A stretch of 56,091 nucleotides of DNA from contig JAKFUT010000052.1 of the NCBI GenBank assembly GCA_021732565.1, positions 1 through 56,091 on the forward strand. The letters are read 5' to 3'. This DNA is from Candidatus Obscuribacterales bacterium. GTDB lineage: Bacteria; Cyanobacteriota; Vampirovibrionia; Obscuribacterales; Obscuribacteraceae. Positions 35,758-45,483 of the stretch are shown piece after piece. Numbering within the stretch: position 1 is the first letter of the stretch; each line of letters starts with the position of its first letter. Position numbers and translations under genes: made by a program. The notes beneath the pieces were generated by a model. The model had not been told where the DNA came from and searched no databases. It saw only the letters and a list, made by a program, of their open reading frames with translations.

Positions 35758-37344
35758 ATGACGCATCATTCTATCTTCGATAACTCTTCACTAACTAAAT
35801 CGGATGTATTGGCCGCTAACGCAGAAACAAAGTCACTCGTGGCAGAGTTGCTGCACTCCATGGCATACGGGTGTATTCAGTCACCACTCAACGGAGCAAC
35901 ACAATTAATTGACAGGATGTTTAACACGAGGTTGCTTAAGTCTGCTCAACTCATTGAAGAACTCCCACAAGCAAGCCTTGCATCTGATCCTGCTCGATGG
36001 CATGCACAACAGATCGGGAGCGCTCTCGGCATGGCAGCCCCGTTCCTACTGTTGCATCACGGGGTGGAAAGAGCCTCTAATTTCGCTTTGGGAAAAGAAA
36101 TGAGTCTGGCTACCAAGTCTATGACGAGCCGAGTAATCGCGCAGACCGCGTTGACCGGAGCCTTGTACGAGGGAATCTTTCGCCCCGTAGGCTTTTTTGA
36201 GGAAGACAATTTCCTTGCTGCCCGAGCGCGCAATGCGGTGGTCGGTGCGGCAACATTCGCTACACTTGCCGGTGCTAATGAAGGAATCAAAAGGCTTGGT
36301 AAGGGGAACAAAATTTCGGTTGCCCCCAAACTAATGCACTCACCCATAGGTACATCTGTTCTGGCTGGTATTCCGGCCGGTCTAGTGAGTGCTCACGGCC
36401 ACTCGCTTCTGTCTGGCAGAGGACTGTGCACTGGCCAAGAGACTGCTGAATCGATGTACGCATTTTCCTTTACTGGAGGGGCGTTATCCCTCGGCAAAGC
36501 GGCCAAATTTCGTACCGGTGAAATTTCAGATCGGCTAGCAACATCCACTTTACACTCTGACTCACCAATTGAGCGTAACCGTCTGATGGATGTTGAACGG
36601 GAAGTTGGTCTGCAGTACCAACGCCTCCGTACGATTGAACAGGATGTCGCCGGCTCTAGAAGGTGGATTCCGGATCGACGCTTCCTTTACGAATTAACTG
36701 ACCATGTACAATCAGGGCTGGATATGGTTCGGCGGGAGCAGAATCCGTTTAGGAGGCAGGCCCTTAGTGAGTGCTGGAAGACTATCTTCTCTGTCGAAAT
36801 GGATTTGGAAAGATGGCCGGATGGTTACAAAGGAACCAACAACTCTCCGGATCTGTTGCGATTCTTGGACCCGGCATCGTGGCACGGAAAAAGAACCGTT
36901 TCAGATCGACCATATCTGTTTGATCCGGAATCACGGCTTACGGAACTATCCGAGCATCTGCGGGCCCGGAAAGCCGAGGACGATAGCGGAAGAGCCAAGC
37001 TTGTTCGCAATACGCCGGAAATCGCTAAGCGCGCAGTATTGGCTGAACCGGTGGTAGAAGCGGTTATCGAAGAGGCAACAAAGAAAACACTCCACCCGTT
37101 CGGGACCCCAGACGCGAGGGTAGTGTTTGTGGATAATGCTGGAAAACCTATTACATTCCTCACTCCGGGTGGGTGGAGTTCCGGGTTTTCCCTGCCGGAA
37201 TGCACTGATCCCGCGGTTCTACAGACGCGATTAATGGGCCAGAGAATAACAGGGGCCTACGTCTTCAGACCATGGCGCTCCACGAGCAACGACTATAGAT
37301 ACATCTCCTTCCCTCAACTATCCTCCTCTCACGGCTTGCGTTAG
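35758..37344 (+). CDS. Hypothetical protein with Gly/Ala-rich hydrophobic segments, 528 aa
   Basis: AGGA lies eight bases before the ATG. The N-terminal half (about 30-250) has several small-residue hydrophobic helices: WHAQQIGSALGMAAPFLLLHH near 81, NAVVGAATFATLAGA near 159, GTSVLAGIPAGLVSAHG near 198 and FSFTGGALSLG near 236. These are too polar for a classical transporter and resemble pre-toxin or translocation segments. The middle is helical and charged. The C-terminus (about 430-528) has a separate strand-rich look (PDARVVFVDNAGKPITFLTPGG). No recognised catalytic motif. It lies next to the toxin-like genes and ends at a strong bidirectional hairpin. Confidence 0.7.
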   Translation: MTHHSIFDNSSLTKSDVLAANAETKSLVAELLHSMAYGCIQSPLNGATQLIDRMFNTRLLKSAQLIEELPQASLASDPARWHAQQIGSALGMAAPFLLLHHGVERASNFALGKEMSLATKSMTSRVIAQTALTGALYEGIFRPVGFFEEDNFLAARARNAVVGAATFATLAGANEGIKRLGKGNKISVAPKLMHSPIGTSVLAGIPAGLVSAHGHSLLSGRGLCTGQETAESMYAFSFTGGALSLGKAAKFRTGEISDRLATSTLHSDSPIERNRLMDVEREVGLQYQRLRTIEQDVAGSRRWIPDRRFLYELTDHVQSGLDMVRREQNPFRRQALSECWKTIFSVEMDLERWPDGYKGTNNSPDLLRFLDPASWHGKRTVSDRPYLFDPESRLTELSEHLRARKAEDDSGRAKLVRNTPEIAKRAVLAEPVVEAVIEEATKKTLHPFGTPDARVVFVDNAGKPITFLTPGGWSSGFSLPECTDPAVLQTRLMGQRITGAYVFRPWRSTSNDYRYISFPQLSSSHGLR

Positions 37345-37427
37345 GGCACGGGGAAATAGCCGCGTGACTTAGTGAAGACACGGCTAAACGGCAATGGATG
37401 CTTAATTTGATCCTCCTTGATTGACAA

Positions 37428-37461
37428 CACTCCTCGCCACCACGAACGGTGGCGAGGAGTG
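37428..37461. terminator. Strong hairpin between convergent genes, bidirectional terminator
   Basis: CACTCCTCGCCACC and GGTGGCGAGGAGTG form an exact 14-base, GC-rich stem around ACGAAC. It is centred between stops at 37344 (plus) and 37479 (minus). No long T-run follows, but position and symmetry fit a shared transcript end. Confidence 0.75.
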
Positions 37462-37478
37462 CGCTACTCAGAATCGAG

Positions 37479-38150
37479 TTAATAAATGATTTTTGAAATA
37501 ACTCGACCGTCCTCCGAGAACAGTTTTATTTCTCGTTCATCGCCATCTCGGGAGAGCAAAAATGTTGTTTTCCCCATTTTTTCCGACAAGGCCTGTTTCA
37601 TCGCTTCTCCGAATTCCTTCTGTTCTCGGAAATTACACTTGCCCAGGTATTCCTGCGCCTTAGCCTGCGCCGCACCTTCGGCTTTGTGGTCTATTATCGC
37701 GGTAGCAAGGTCTCTCACTACGACTTCGCGATCGCGTGCACCCACACCCTCTCGTGGCTGGTCATTTCGCTCCACGCCCTCCAGGCGTACAAGTTTGCGT
37801 GGGACAGCTTTATCTACAGGCTTGTCAATAATTTTGTCGAGAGCACCAACTCCGGCTGCTTCTGCAAGAGAAGCTTTTTGTTTAGCGAACTCCTCCAATT
37901 TCTTGATTACGACAGCGCCTGGAACTAGATCGCCAGCGAGCTCGGCCGCGGCTTTTCCGAAGTTAGGATCCTTTACCGCCTTATCGACAATCTCTAACGG
38001 AACGGTCGGGTCAACGCCGACTTGCTTAAGTGCTATGCGCTGGAGCTTGAGCCCTGCCCACAAGAATCCTCCCACATCTCCATGCTCAAATGCATCTTTG
38101 CCTTCCTCCTTCGCCGCATCGAATTCTCTTTCAGCCGCATTGTCTGCCAT
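37479..38150 (-). CDS. Hypothetical cytosolic helical protein, 223 aa
   Basis: The ATG has AAGGAG eight bases upstream. The product begins with a charged helix (AAEREFDAAKEEGKDAFEHG), then alternating Ala/Gly/Val-rich and Lys/Glu-rich helices to about residue 190. A short strand-turn-strand ends the protein (TTFLLSRDGDEREIKLFSEDG). One Cys is present and there is no signal peptide. A tiny ORF with its own ribosome-binding site lies just upstream on the same strand. No family recognised. Confidence 0.7.
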   Translation of the reverse strand: MADNAAEREFDAAKEEGKDAFEHGDVGGFLWAGLKLQRIALKQVGVDPTVPLEIVDKAVKDPNFGKAAAELAGDLVPGAVVIKKLEEFAKQKASLAEAAGVGALDKIIDKPVDKAVPRKLVRLEGVERNDQPREGVGARDREVVVRDLATAIIDHKAEGAAQAKAQEYLGKCNFREQKEFGEAMKQALSEKMGKTTFLLSRDGDEREIKLFSEDGRVISKIIY

Positions 38151-38165
38151 ATCAGTTTCTCCTTA

Positions 38166-38261
38166 TCAAAATTTCGCCTGGTCACAGTCATGCATATCGA
38201 AATGCTTCAATTTCTAAATACCTGTCGCGCTGTCGAACAGAATCGGATCGTTCGCCACCAT
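38166..38261 (-). other. Tiny ORF (15 codons, or 31 with an in-frame amber) before the 37479-38150 gene
   Basis: An ATG at 38259-38261 has AAGGAG about five bases upstream. It encodes MVANDPILFDSATGI followed by TAG (38214-38216). The same frame continues as KLKHFDMHDCDQAKF to a TGA that directly precedes the ribosome-binding site of the next gene. It could be a leader peptide, a small protein broken by a nonsense mutation, or a coincidence. Confidence 0.35.
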
Positions 38262-38620
38262 TGAATCTCCTTGTGTACTAAACCAATACTCATCAGCGCG
38301 GACGATGCCCCGGCAAGCATCGTGCCCCTGTGCGATCGTCTGCTAATTTCTTTTCTCTGATAAGGAATTGCCAAATAGGAAATCGTCTTCCAACCTTCAA
38401 TACATTGCTCGTCTGATTGATCTCCAAGGTTGTAAACCTGTGCCGTGCCGATTTCACAACTAGTTTCATCTAGAGACATTTCAAAAAGATTACATACAGC
38501 ATCCTGTTAGCCTGTTATACAGGAAGATCAAACAACTGCAGTGCGATGTTGTGTCTAACGCGTTTGGTTCACTGTGCCATCGGGTAGGAATATGATGCAT
38601 TCAAGCGGGTTAGGCAGAAG
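38262..38620. other. Intergenic stretch without a supported gene
   Basis: An open minus frame (38207-38479) crosses it but has no ribosome-binding site and overlaps the better-supported tiny ORF. The region should hold the promoters for the divergent genes on either side. No convincing box pair was identified. Confidence 0.3.
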
Positions 38621-40018
38621 ATGGCAAATATACTTGTAGTCGACGACGACACCGATCTGCTGGAGGAACTCTCTGTTTTCCTGAAAGCACAAATGTATAC
38701 TGTCGAAACGGCTCGCACAGTTTCGTCGGCGGAAAGCAGCCTGGCGTGCGCTGTACATGACCTTGTAATCCTCGATTGGAATTTACCCGACGGCACAGGT
38801 CTTGATTTGCTAAGAACGCTACGTTCGAGGGGACTTCCAGTGCCCGTTCTTTTGCTAACTTCCAAAGCGGAATTGTCCGACAAGGTTGAGGGCTACAACA
38901 GCGGAACCGATGACTATCTTACCAAACCCTTCCAGCCCGCCGAGTTAATGTGTCGGGTTCAAGCACTGCTGAGACGCTCAACGGCTCTCTTCAATGCAAA
39001 GGTGGATTCTAGTCCCTCAAATGCCATTGCTAGTATCGCGGCGAAAAACAACGTACCGCAATCATCACAGGTCTGCGGTCCGGCGACGCTCGGTTCGATA
39101 CCGGTGTCTGGCGCAGCACATGCTGATCAATCCGATATTGCAACGATTCTACAAAGTGGAGCACCTATACTGCCTGACCCTTATGAAGTCATCGAGATAC
39201 TCGGCGCGGGATATTCCGGAGTGGTTTACAAATGCCGACACAGGTTGCTCGGCAGAATGGTGGCCGTAAAAATGGTGCATTCGCATCTAGTTGGCGATGC
39301 AACACAAATGGGTCGATTCTGGCTTGAGGCTAAAACCGCGAGCTCTCTGTCTCACCCGAACCTGACCGTTCTGCACGACTTTGGCATGTCTTCTACAGGC
39401 AGCCCGTTTTTGGTGATGGAATATGTACATGGCAAGACATTGGATTCGATCATAAGGGATGAGGTGCGATTAGATGTTTGCAGAGTATTGCGCTTGAGTG
39501 AGCAGCTCTGCGATGCCATTGCCTACGTGCATAACAAAGGAATGTTTCATCGCGATATCAAACCAGGCAACATTATCATCACAAGCGATGAGCTTGGTGG
39601 AGAAGTACTAAAGTTGGTGGATTTCGGGTTGGTTAAAGTTTTACCCCAAAGCGAGCACGAGAATTTGAGATTGACTCAGGAGGGTGAAACCTTCGGTACA
39701 CCACTCTACATGAGTCCTGAACAGTGTGCCGGATTGGAGCTCGATTGTAGATCGGACATTTATTCAGCGGGATGCCTCATCTACGAGATGCTAACAGGGA
39801 TACCGCCGTTCACTGGCAAGTCCGCACTACAAACCATGTTCCTTAAGCTAGCCAGTCCTCCTCGACAGTTTTCAGAGATACATCCGAAGCTAACCTTTCC
39901 AGATGGACTGGAAGCCATGATCCTGAAGTGTATTGCTATAGATCGAGAATTGCGCCATTCATCCGCTGGTGAATTGCGTATCCTCATAAAAAATCAGTTG
40001 AAAGAATTACAACAATGA
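38621..40018 (+). CDS. Receiver domain-Ser/Thr protein kinase fusion
   Basis: The N-terminus (1-122) is a CheY-like receiver with acidic pocket D8-D10, phosphoacceptor D52, T80 and K102 all present. A linker of about 65 residues (Ser/Ala/Asn-rich) leads to a complete Hanks-type kinase (about 188-465). It has glycine loop GAGYSG from 195, K217 of the VAVK segment, E236, catalytic loop HRDIKPGN (H310, D312, N317), DFG (334-336) and an SPEQ segment. There is no membrane helix. Architecture implies that a histidine kinase phosphorylates D52 and thereby switches a Ser/Thr kinase output. The next gene, 77 bases downstream, encodes a histidine kinase and is the natural partner. A purine-rich AGGCAGAAG precedes the ATG. 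Confidence 0.93.
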   Translation: MANILVVDDDTDLLEELSVFLKAQMYTVETARTVSSAESSLACAVHDLVILDWNLPDGTGLDLLRTLRSRGLPVPVLLLTSKAELSDKVEGYNSGTDDYLTKPFQPAELMCRVQALLRRSTALFNAKVDSSPSNAIASIAAKNNVPQSSQVCGPATLGSIPVSGAAHADQSDIATILQSGAPILPDPYEVIEILGAGYSGVVYKCRHRLLGRMVAVKMVHSHLVGDATQMGRFWLEAKTASSLSHPNLTVLHDFGMSSTGSPFLVMEYVHGKTLDSIIRDEVRLDVCRVLRLSEQLCDAIAYVHNKGMFHRDIKPGNIIITSDELGGEVLKLVDFGLVKVLPQSEHENLRLTQEGETFGTPLYMSPEQCAGLELDCRSDIYSAGCLIYEMLTGIPPFTGKSALQTMFLKLASPPRQFSEIHPKLTFPDGLEAMILKCIAIDRELRHSSAGELRILIKNQLKELQQ

Positions 40019-40062
40019 TTTCCCGACCACGGGGTTGCACCCGACCTTGCCGATAGCCCGTG

Positions 40063-40068
40063 TATAAT
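40063..40068 (+). promoter_or_regulatory. Candidate -10 box before the histidine kinase gene
   Basis: A perfect TATAAT lies 27 bases before the start codon, in the 77-base gap after the receiver-kinase gene. No good -35 sits at standard spacing (TTGCAC is 22 bases upstream). It may give the histidine kinase its own transcript in addition to read-through. Confidence 0.35.
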
Positions 40069-40095
40069 TACTTGGTCTCCATATAGAAAAGCTGA

Positions 40096-41859
40096 TTGAA
40101 CAGGGTCAACCTAGCCAGTGAAACCTACAGACGGCTAAGAGCCTGGTACTTGGCTCGGCTTCGGAGGGCGGCTTTGGAACAAGAGCGAATTACCTTCACT
40201 CCGACCTCCTCCATTGAAAACGATCGAAAGATGCTCAGCCAGGTGCTTTCGGAGGCAGACTTAGCAAGCGCTCCCAAGGTTGAAATTACACTCAGCTGGT
40301 TACCGGCCGGGGGATGGCTAGCTATCAACGCGGCTCTGGTATTAATTTTAGTTCTGTGGAAAGGCGATGTCACCGAGTATTGGAAGGGAACACTCGCACT
40401 GTTTTGGGTATCGTCGCCCTTGTCACTCTGGTCTGCAATCTCTGCTTTATTTTTCTTTGGCGCCCCGCTAACTTTTGCCTTGCTCCCGCCGAGTGCAATT
40501 TGGCGAGTAAGCAGCAACATCGAGCAACCGTGGTTGCTTACGTCGTACAGCTTTAGTTCCTCAGTTGTGTCTGTGCTTAACTTGATGGTACTGACCGTAC
40601 TTATTATAACCGTGTTCAGTTCGAGAACTTCTTGCGAAGTGTTGTTCTTGGCTTTGGTGATTCCTGTGCTATCTGCGTTTCTCTTGCGGAACCAATTGCA
40701 CGCTAGCGTCGCGCCGGGAGTACTAGCACATGGAATTCGTACACTGCTGGATCAAAATGTGTATGAATATCCAAGGACCAACGGAACAGATTGGATATTG
40801 TCGGCGCTTGCCAGTTCCATATCACGTGAAAATTTGATAGCAGACTTCGCTGAAGACCTGATTCTGGCATTCGACGACGATTTGCGAATCGTAGCTGTAA
40901 ACCCTACATGCATAAAGCTATTGGGCTATGCGCAACAGGAGCTCAACGGCACTAAACTTGACACCATCCTCATATACCCTACCAGCGAGAACCTGAGACA
41001 AATGCTTGAACCTACTCGTTCTAAACTCAACGAGGTAGGCATTGATCTCTGCCTTATCACCAAGAAACAAACTATCGTCGATTTGATCGCAACAGTGCAG
41101 TGGTCTTCATCTCAGAGCGTTTACTTTACCGTTGCGCGCGACCTCACAAGCGAAAAACAGGCGAAGCGACTACGCGAAGAATATCTGTCGACGGTTTCGC
41201 ACGATATAAGGACGCCTCTGCTATCTCTATCTATGGGCGCCACGTCGCTCTCTCAAGGGTACTACGGAGAGCTGCCCGAACAAGCCCTACCAGCCGTAAA
41301 GCGGATGCATCGAAATCTTGATCGAACCATTCAGCTATTAGGCGAGATGATCGATCTGGAAAAAACGGACGGTAAACTAGCTCTTCAGCTAGAACAATTC
41401 GATGTAACCGGTGCCATTGGAGAAGCAGTTGAACAGACGCAAGATTTGTCAGTGAGGTTGGGCGTCTCAATTGTTACGGAAGTGCCATCATGTGAGATTT
41501 ATGCCGATCGCAAGCGAATTATTCGTGTATTGACCAACTTGATCTCCAACGCAATTAAAAACTCGTCAAGTAATTCCAACGTCATCGTCAGCTACGAACA
41601 TCACGAACACGACATGGAGATTCAGGTTCGAGATACCGGGTGTGGTATTGCAGAACATCTTCAAAAGGTCATATTTGACCGCTACTATCAGGTTGTGTCC
41701 AGCCAATCATCAGCTGTACCTAGTTCCGGTCTGGGACTGGCGATCTGCAAACTCTTCGTTGAAGCACATGGAGGAGTAATCGGCGTTGTGTCTAAAGTGA
41801 ATGAGGGAAGTACATTCTGGTTTACACTGCCACTTCGCCGCCCGAAAGAGAACGTTTAG
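40096..41859 (+). CDS. Membrane sensor histidine kinase with PAS domain
   Basis: After a basic N-terminus of about 65 residues come four or five membrane helices (about 72-197). They are followed by a PAS domain (about 246-360, FAEDLILAFDDDLRIVAVNPT). Next is the HisKA helix with the phospho-accepting His369 in STVSHDIRTPL. The ATPase domain contains an N box (NLISNAIKNSS), a G1 box (DTGCGIAE) and a G2 box (GLGLAICK). All catalytic motifs are intact. The start is a TTG with a weak ribosome-binding site; the next in-frame ATG would still keep all membrane helices. It most probably signals to the receiver-Ser/Thr kinase encoded just upstream. Its stop is only 20 bases from the convergent Ser/Thr kinase gene. 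Confidence 0.92.
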   Translation: MNRVNLASETYRRLRAWYLARLRRAALEQERITFTPTSSIENDRKMLSQVLSEADLASAPKVEITLSWLPAGGWLAINAALVLILVLWKGDVTEYWKGTLALFWVSSPLSLWSAISALFFFGAPLTFALLPPSAIWRVSSNIEQPWLLTSYSFSSSVVSVLNLMVLTVLIITVFSSRTSCEVLFLALVIPVLSAFLLRNQLHASVAPGVLAHGIRTLLDQNVYEYPRTNGTDWILSALASSISRENLIADFAEDLILAFDDDLRIVAVNPTCIKLLGYAQQELNGTKLDTILIYPTSENLRQMLEPTRSKLNEVGIDLCLITKKQTIVDLIATVQWSSSQSVYFTVARDLTSEKQAKRLREEYLSTVSHDIRTPLLSLSMGATSLSQGYYGELPEQALPAVKRMHRNLDRTIQLLGEMIDLEKTDGKLALQLEQFDVTGAIGEAVEQTQDLSVRLGVSIVTEVPSCEIYADRKRIIRVLTNLISNAIKNSSSNSNVIVSYEHHEHDMEIQVRDTGCGIAEHLQKVIFDRYYQVVSSQSSAVPSSGLGLAICKLFVEAHGGVIGVVSKVNEGSTFWFTLPLRRPKENV

Positions 41860-41878
41860 TGCTCTGCGCAACGACCTA

Positions 41879-44548
41879 TTAATGCTTAATCCCGGGGGAG
41901 ACATCTACCGACGCTTGAATGGCGGAGCAACGTGCTTGCCAGTGGTTCGCAAGCTGCTTGTTCAACGACTCATTTGAGCCCATGATTGTCATTGCCCTTG
42001 CAGCTGTCTTCTTTGACGCTTTAGTATCTCCCACCACCTGTTGTAATTCCGCGGTATCACAAAGCACACTTACGAGTTTCTCAAGCGGAGGAGTAGGCGG
42101 TCCTTTGATGATAGCAGCGTAAATATTCAACGCCTCGGCATACATATGTTTAGCTTTATAGCAGCGAGCAAGCCCCTCGCAGGAGGCTATTCGCTCTTCC
42201 GCTTGAATGCGCGCTTGTTCTTTATGAACCTGCCAATATATTTTCAGTGCCTCATCGAACCTCAGCTGTCGTTCAAGGCAAGTTGCCAAAGTCAGTAACA
42301 CGGCTGCGTCGGGAATGTCATTTTGTTTTTGAAGTTCAGCGCATTTGCGATAGAATTCCTCCGCCTCAGCATCCTGGCCTTGCCATGTTCTAACATATCC
42401 GATGCCAACATAATCCCAACAACAAGTCATTACGGACACTTGGTCTTTTCGATTATCAGCGAACTTAGTCAAAAGTCCGAGGCTCTGGAAGAAGAAAAAC
42501 TCTGATTGCCGCAGTAAGCTCAGGTCGGCTGTATCAATGAAACGTGCTTGACACCACTTACCCATTTCGAACAACACGATGCCTGCTCTATGTGATTGTT
42601 CCGTCGAGAGGTCCGCAGATGATTTGTGCTGAGAAAATAATTGTCTAGCTTTATCAGGCTCTTTCTTTGCAACGGCTGAGAAGAATTCTACTAACCAAGT
42701 TGGATCTCCTGCGCGATTTGTCGACAATTTATCCTGATTACTTGGCTTCAGCTCGCTGTGGCTTAACATCTTTTGCTCGATTTCAGGCTTTTGAATGCAG
42801 AGTGCTTGCATGCATCGGTCCGTGATTTTCATCGCGTCGCATTGCATTTGAGGACAGCCGGAAGCAAGACTGGCATGTTCCATCGCCTCGATGAAACGTT
42901 TCTGCTCTACCAGTATAGAAGCAACGGCCAGTTGAAGATCGTATCGCGGCGATGGCAAGGCGGATCTTAGCTTCTGAATAACGGCATCTATCGCAGTTCG
43001 GGCATCACCGTATCGAGCGTTACTCTGAAAAAATTGTGCTCCGGCTAAAAGTGCTTCAGGGGTACGGTTACGCGCATCCATATTGCAAGTTACATAGTAT
43101 GATTCTCTTTCATATCTATCTAACAGTCCACCGATGGTATTGATATCTGTACCAGTCAACCAAGATCTCCCGTTCTTCAAAATTTTTCGAAGAGTCACAT
43201 TGGCTAATTGAAATCGGTGCACAGATGCGTAGAGGTCTGCTTGTCTAAGAACAGCTTCAAATGCGCTTCCAGACTGCCCCACCGGCAGCGTGTTCAGAAA
43301 TGTTTCGTACGACACGATTGCCAGCTCTGCCACGTGAGAACGCTCTTGCAAAGATCCATCGCATTCGCAGATGTCTTTATAGAGGGAATAGTAGGCGTCA
43401 CCAGTCATTCTCGCATCCCGTGCTCCGTACTTTGCGATCCAGCCTTGCACCAAATGTATGCGTTCTCCTGCTTCAGGATAACGAAGACACATCTCCTTTC
43501 GATCAGGAAAGATTGAACTCAACTGGATTTTTCTATTGCTTGCGTCTGTTCGCGAATCCAATTTTCGAAAGCAGATAATCATTGTAATTAAACAGCAAAC
43601 AGAAAGACAACCAATGCTGATAGCGAATCCCAAACGCCGCTTGGGCGCGCCTCCGGGACTTGTACGAGCTGACTTGGCGGGCCTTACTGCATGCCCTTCT
43701 CCTGTCTCCACCAGCCGCAAGTCAGCTGCCATCTGATCGATCGATTGGTAACGCTCCGCCCGATCTTTCATAGTCGCTCGGTGGAGCACGTTCTGCAATC
43801 CGAGGGGAAACTCATACGTCGGACAGATGCCTTGGAGCAGTGGCAGATCCTGATTGATGTGGCACACCATCAGTGAGATTTGGCTTTCGCCAGAGAAGGG
43901 AGGACTTCCCGTAAGACAATGGTGAAGCACGCAGCCCAGCGCGTAAATATCGGTCTGAGGATCTACTCTCTTTCCTTGCCATTGTTCTGGACTCATGTAG
44001 TGCGGAGAGCCTACCGCGATTCCTGTTGCTGTCAGCGTTTTACCGGTAAGCCATCTGGCTAATCCGAAATCAATTAGTTTTACGGTTTGTTCTCCGCCAT
44101 CTGTTGGCGAAGCAAACATGATATTGGCTGGTTTAACATCGCGATGGATAATCCCTAACGCGTGTACAAGAGACAGTGCTGAACAAACCTTGAGTGCAAC
44201 ATGAATAGCCTCGGTGGGCGACATTCGCTCGTTGTTTGCCAGTAAGTGTTGTAACGTTGGTCCTTCTATGAATTCCATGGCCAAATAGGCGAATCTTTTC
44301 TGGTATATGCCGCAGGCGTATATTCTGGCAATATTTGGATGAGTTAGGGCTGCCAGAGCCGCACTCTCTCTCTTGAATAGCTTAATCATGTCAGGAGAGT
44401 GTTCAACGACTTTGAGTGCCACAAGCCGCTCGAGTTCCACGTCCCGTGCCGAATAAACTGTACCTGCACCGCCCTCGCCAAGTTCCGACAGAATTGAAAA
44501 TCTTCCGTTGATCAATACACCCTGGCTCAGCTGGATCATGGTCTTCAA
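41879..44548 (-). CDS. Membrane Ser/Thr protein kinase with extracytoplasmic TPR-like domain
   Basis: The cytoplasmic Hanks-type kinase covers about 15-280. It has glycine loop GEGGAG from 24, K46, E61, HRDVKPAN (H135, D137, N142), DFG (160-162) and SPEQ. A basic juxtamembrane stretch and one membrane helix (about 307-327) follow. The remaining 560 residues contain TPR-like helix pairs and lie outside if the kinase is inside. Residues about 615-889 are homologous to the C-terminus of the histidine kinase at 45484-49329 (CCWDYVGIGYVRTWQG here, CCDYLGIGMTKTWHG there). The start is a TTG with AAGGAGG about 11 bases upstream; an ATG three codons later is possible. It lies downstream of the response regulator and histidine kinase genes on the same strand, so co-expression is likely. 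Confidence 0.93.
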   Translation of the reverse strand: MKTMIQLSQGVLINGRFSILSELGEGGAGTVYSARDVELERLVALKVVEHSPDMIKLFKRESAALAALTHPNIARIYACGIYQKRFAYLAMEFIEGPTLQHLLANNERMSPTEAIHVALKVCSALSLVHALGIIHRDVKPANIMFASPTDGGEQTVKLIDFGLARWLTGKTLTATGIAVGSPHYMSPEQWQGKRVDPQTDIYALGCVLHHCLTGSPPFSGESQISLMVCHINQDLPLLQGICPTYEFPLGLQNVLHRATMKDRAERYQSIDQMAADLRLVETGEGHAVRPAKSARTSPGGAPKRRLGFAISIGCLSVCCLITMIICFRKLDSRTDASNRKIQLSSIFPDRKEMCLRYPEAGERIHLVQGWIAKYGARDARMTGDAYYSLYKDICECDGSLQERSHVAELAIVSYETFLNTLPVGQSGSAFEAVLRQADLYASVHRFQLANVTLRKILKNGRSWLTGTDINTIGGLLDRYERESYYVTCNMDARNRTPEALLAGAQFFQSNARYGDARTAIDAVIQKLRSALPSPRYDLQLAVASILVEQKRFIEAMEHASLASGCPQMQCDAMKITDRCMQALCIQKPEIEQKMLSHSELKPSNQDKLSTNRAGDPTWLVEFFSAVAKKEPDKARQLFSQHKSSADLSTEQSHRAGIVLFEMGKWCQARFIDTADLSLLRQSEFFFFQSLGLLTKFADNRKDQVSVMTCCWDYVGIGYVRTWQGQDAEAEEFYRKCAELQKQNDIPDAAVLLTLATCLERQLRFDEALKIYWQVHKEQARIQAEERIASCEGLARCYKAKHMYAEALNIYAAIIKGPPTPPLEKLVSVLCDTAELQQVVGDTKASKKTAARAMTIMGSNESLNKQLANHWQARCSAIQASVDVSPGIKH

Positions 44549-44688
44549 ACGTCTGTATGCCTCCTTGCCTTATACCCTCGTCCAACCAACAAGCTAATGG
44601 ACGAATTCTAACCCTATCCGGTACCCCGTGAAGCCAGTGCGCATCTTGCAATTCGATAGATCAATGTTTCCTTCCGCAGCAATACCGC

Positions 44689-45357
44689 TCAAGCCTTATC
44701 GAGCTTATATCCATGACCGTGCATTGTTCGCAGCGGTGCATCTTCGCCCCCAATCTTCTTGCGTAATCTAGTTATCGCAACACGCACAGCAGAGACGCTG
44801 ACATCCTTATCAAAGGACCAGAGCTTATCTTGAATAGCTTCAACTGAAAGCACGTGTTCAGGATTTCGCATAAACAGCTCGAGCACCGCATACTCCCTCG
44901 GTAGGAGTGTGCAAGGAACTCCCTTGTACGTTGCCAAACGTTGATCGGGATCGAGGGTAAGATCTCCTGCAGTGAGTATTTTCGACTGCAGAACACCAGG
45001 TCTTCGCAACAACGCCTTGAGTCTAAGCGATAGTTCCCTCAATTCGAAAGGTTTAGTCAGATAGTCATCCGCGCCTGAACCGAAACCCGCTTCTTTATCT
45101 TCAATTCGAGTCCTACCGGTAAGCATCAATATGGGCACGGAGTTACCATCTTTTCTTAAAGAGAGCATGATTTCCAGTCCGCTTACCTCTGGAACCTCCC
45201 AGTCGAGAATGAGCAGGTCGTATGAATGCTGGCGAAATAACTCAAGCGCATCGGCGCCCCCCGACACGGCATCGATGACATGGTTCTCGTCCGTAAGCCA
45301 GTCTGAGACAAGCTGAGACACGAGGGGATCGTCTTCTAACAGCAATATTCTGCTCAT
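44689..45357 (-). CDS. OmpR/PhoB-type response regulator
   Basis: The receiver domain (1-120) has acidic residues E8-D9-D10, phosphoacceptor D52 in LILDWEVP, T80 and K102 in YLTKPF. A winged-helix DNA-binding domain (about 128-220) contains LLPREYAVLELFMRNP, SVSAVRVAITRLRKKIG as recognition helix region, and the terminal GHGYKL strand typical of the family. Length is normal for the family. It lies between the large histidine kinase (126 bases upstream) and the Ser/Thr kinase (140 bases downstream). It is the probable phosphotransfer partner of that histidine kinase and a transcription factor. The ribosome-binding site is weak. Confidence 0.95.
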   Translation of the reverse strand: MSRILLLEDDPLVSQLVSDWLTDENHVIDAVSGGADALELFRQHSYDLLILDWEVPEVSGLEIMLSLRKDGNSVPILMLTGRTRIEDKEAGFGSGADDYLTKPFELRELSLRLKALLRRPGVLQSKILTAGDLTLDPDQRLATYKGVPCTLLPREYAVLELFMRNPEHVLSVEAIQDKLWSFDKDVSVSAVRVAITRLRKKIGGEDAPLRTMHGHGYKLDKA

Positions 45358-45483
45358 AGAGCGAATGTACCCCGACCACCGGCACCCTAACCAGATGGTC
45401 GGGCCAAGGTCCCCGCGATCGATTCCAGTTCACCGCCTCTTCAAACTTGAATCAAATCATCGATTGAAGTGGAGTAACTGTTA

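Noticed and set aside
38207..38479. 90-codon minus-strand open frame
   Set aside because: It has no ribosome-binding site and overlaps a better-supported tiny ORF in another frame.
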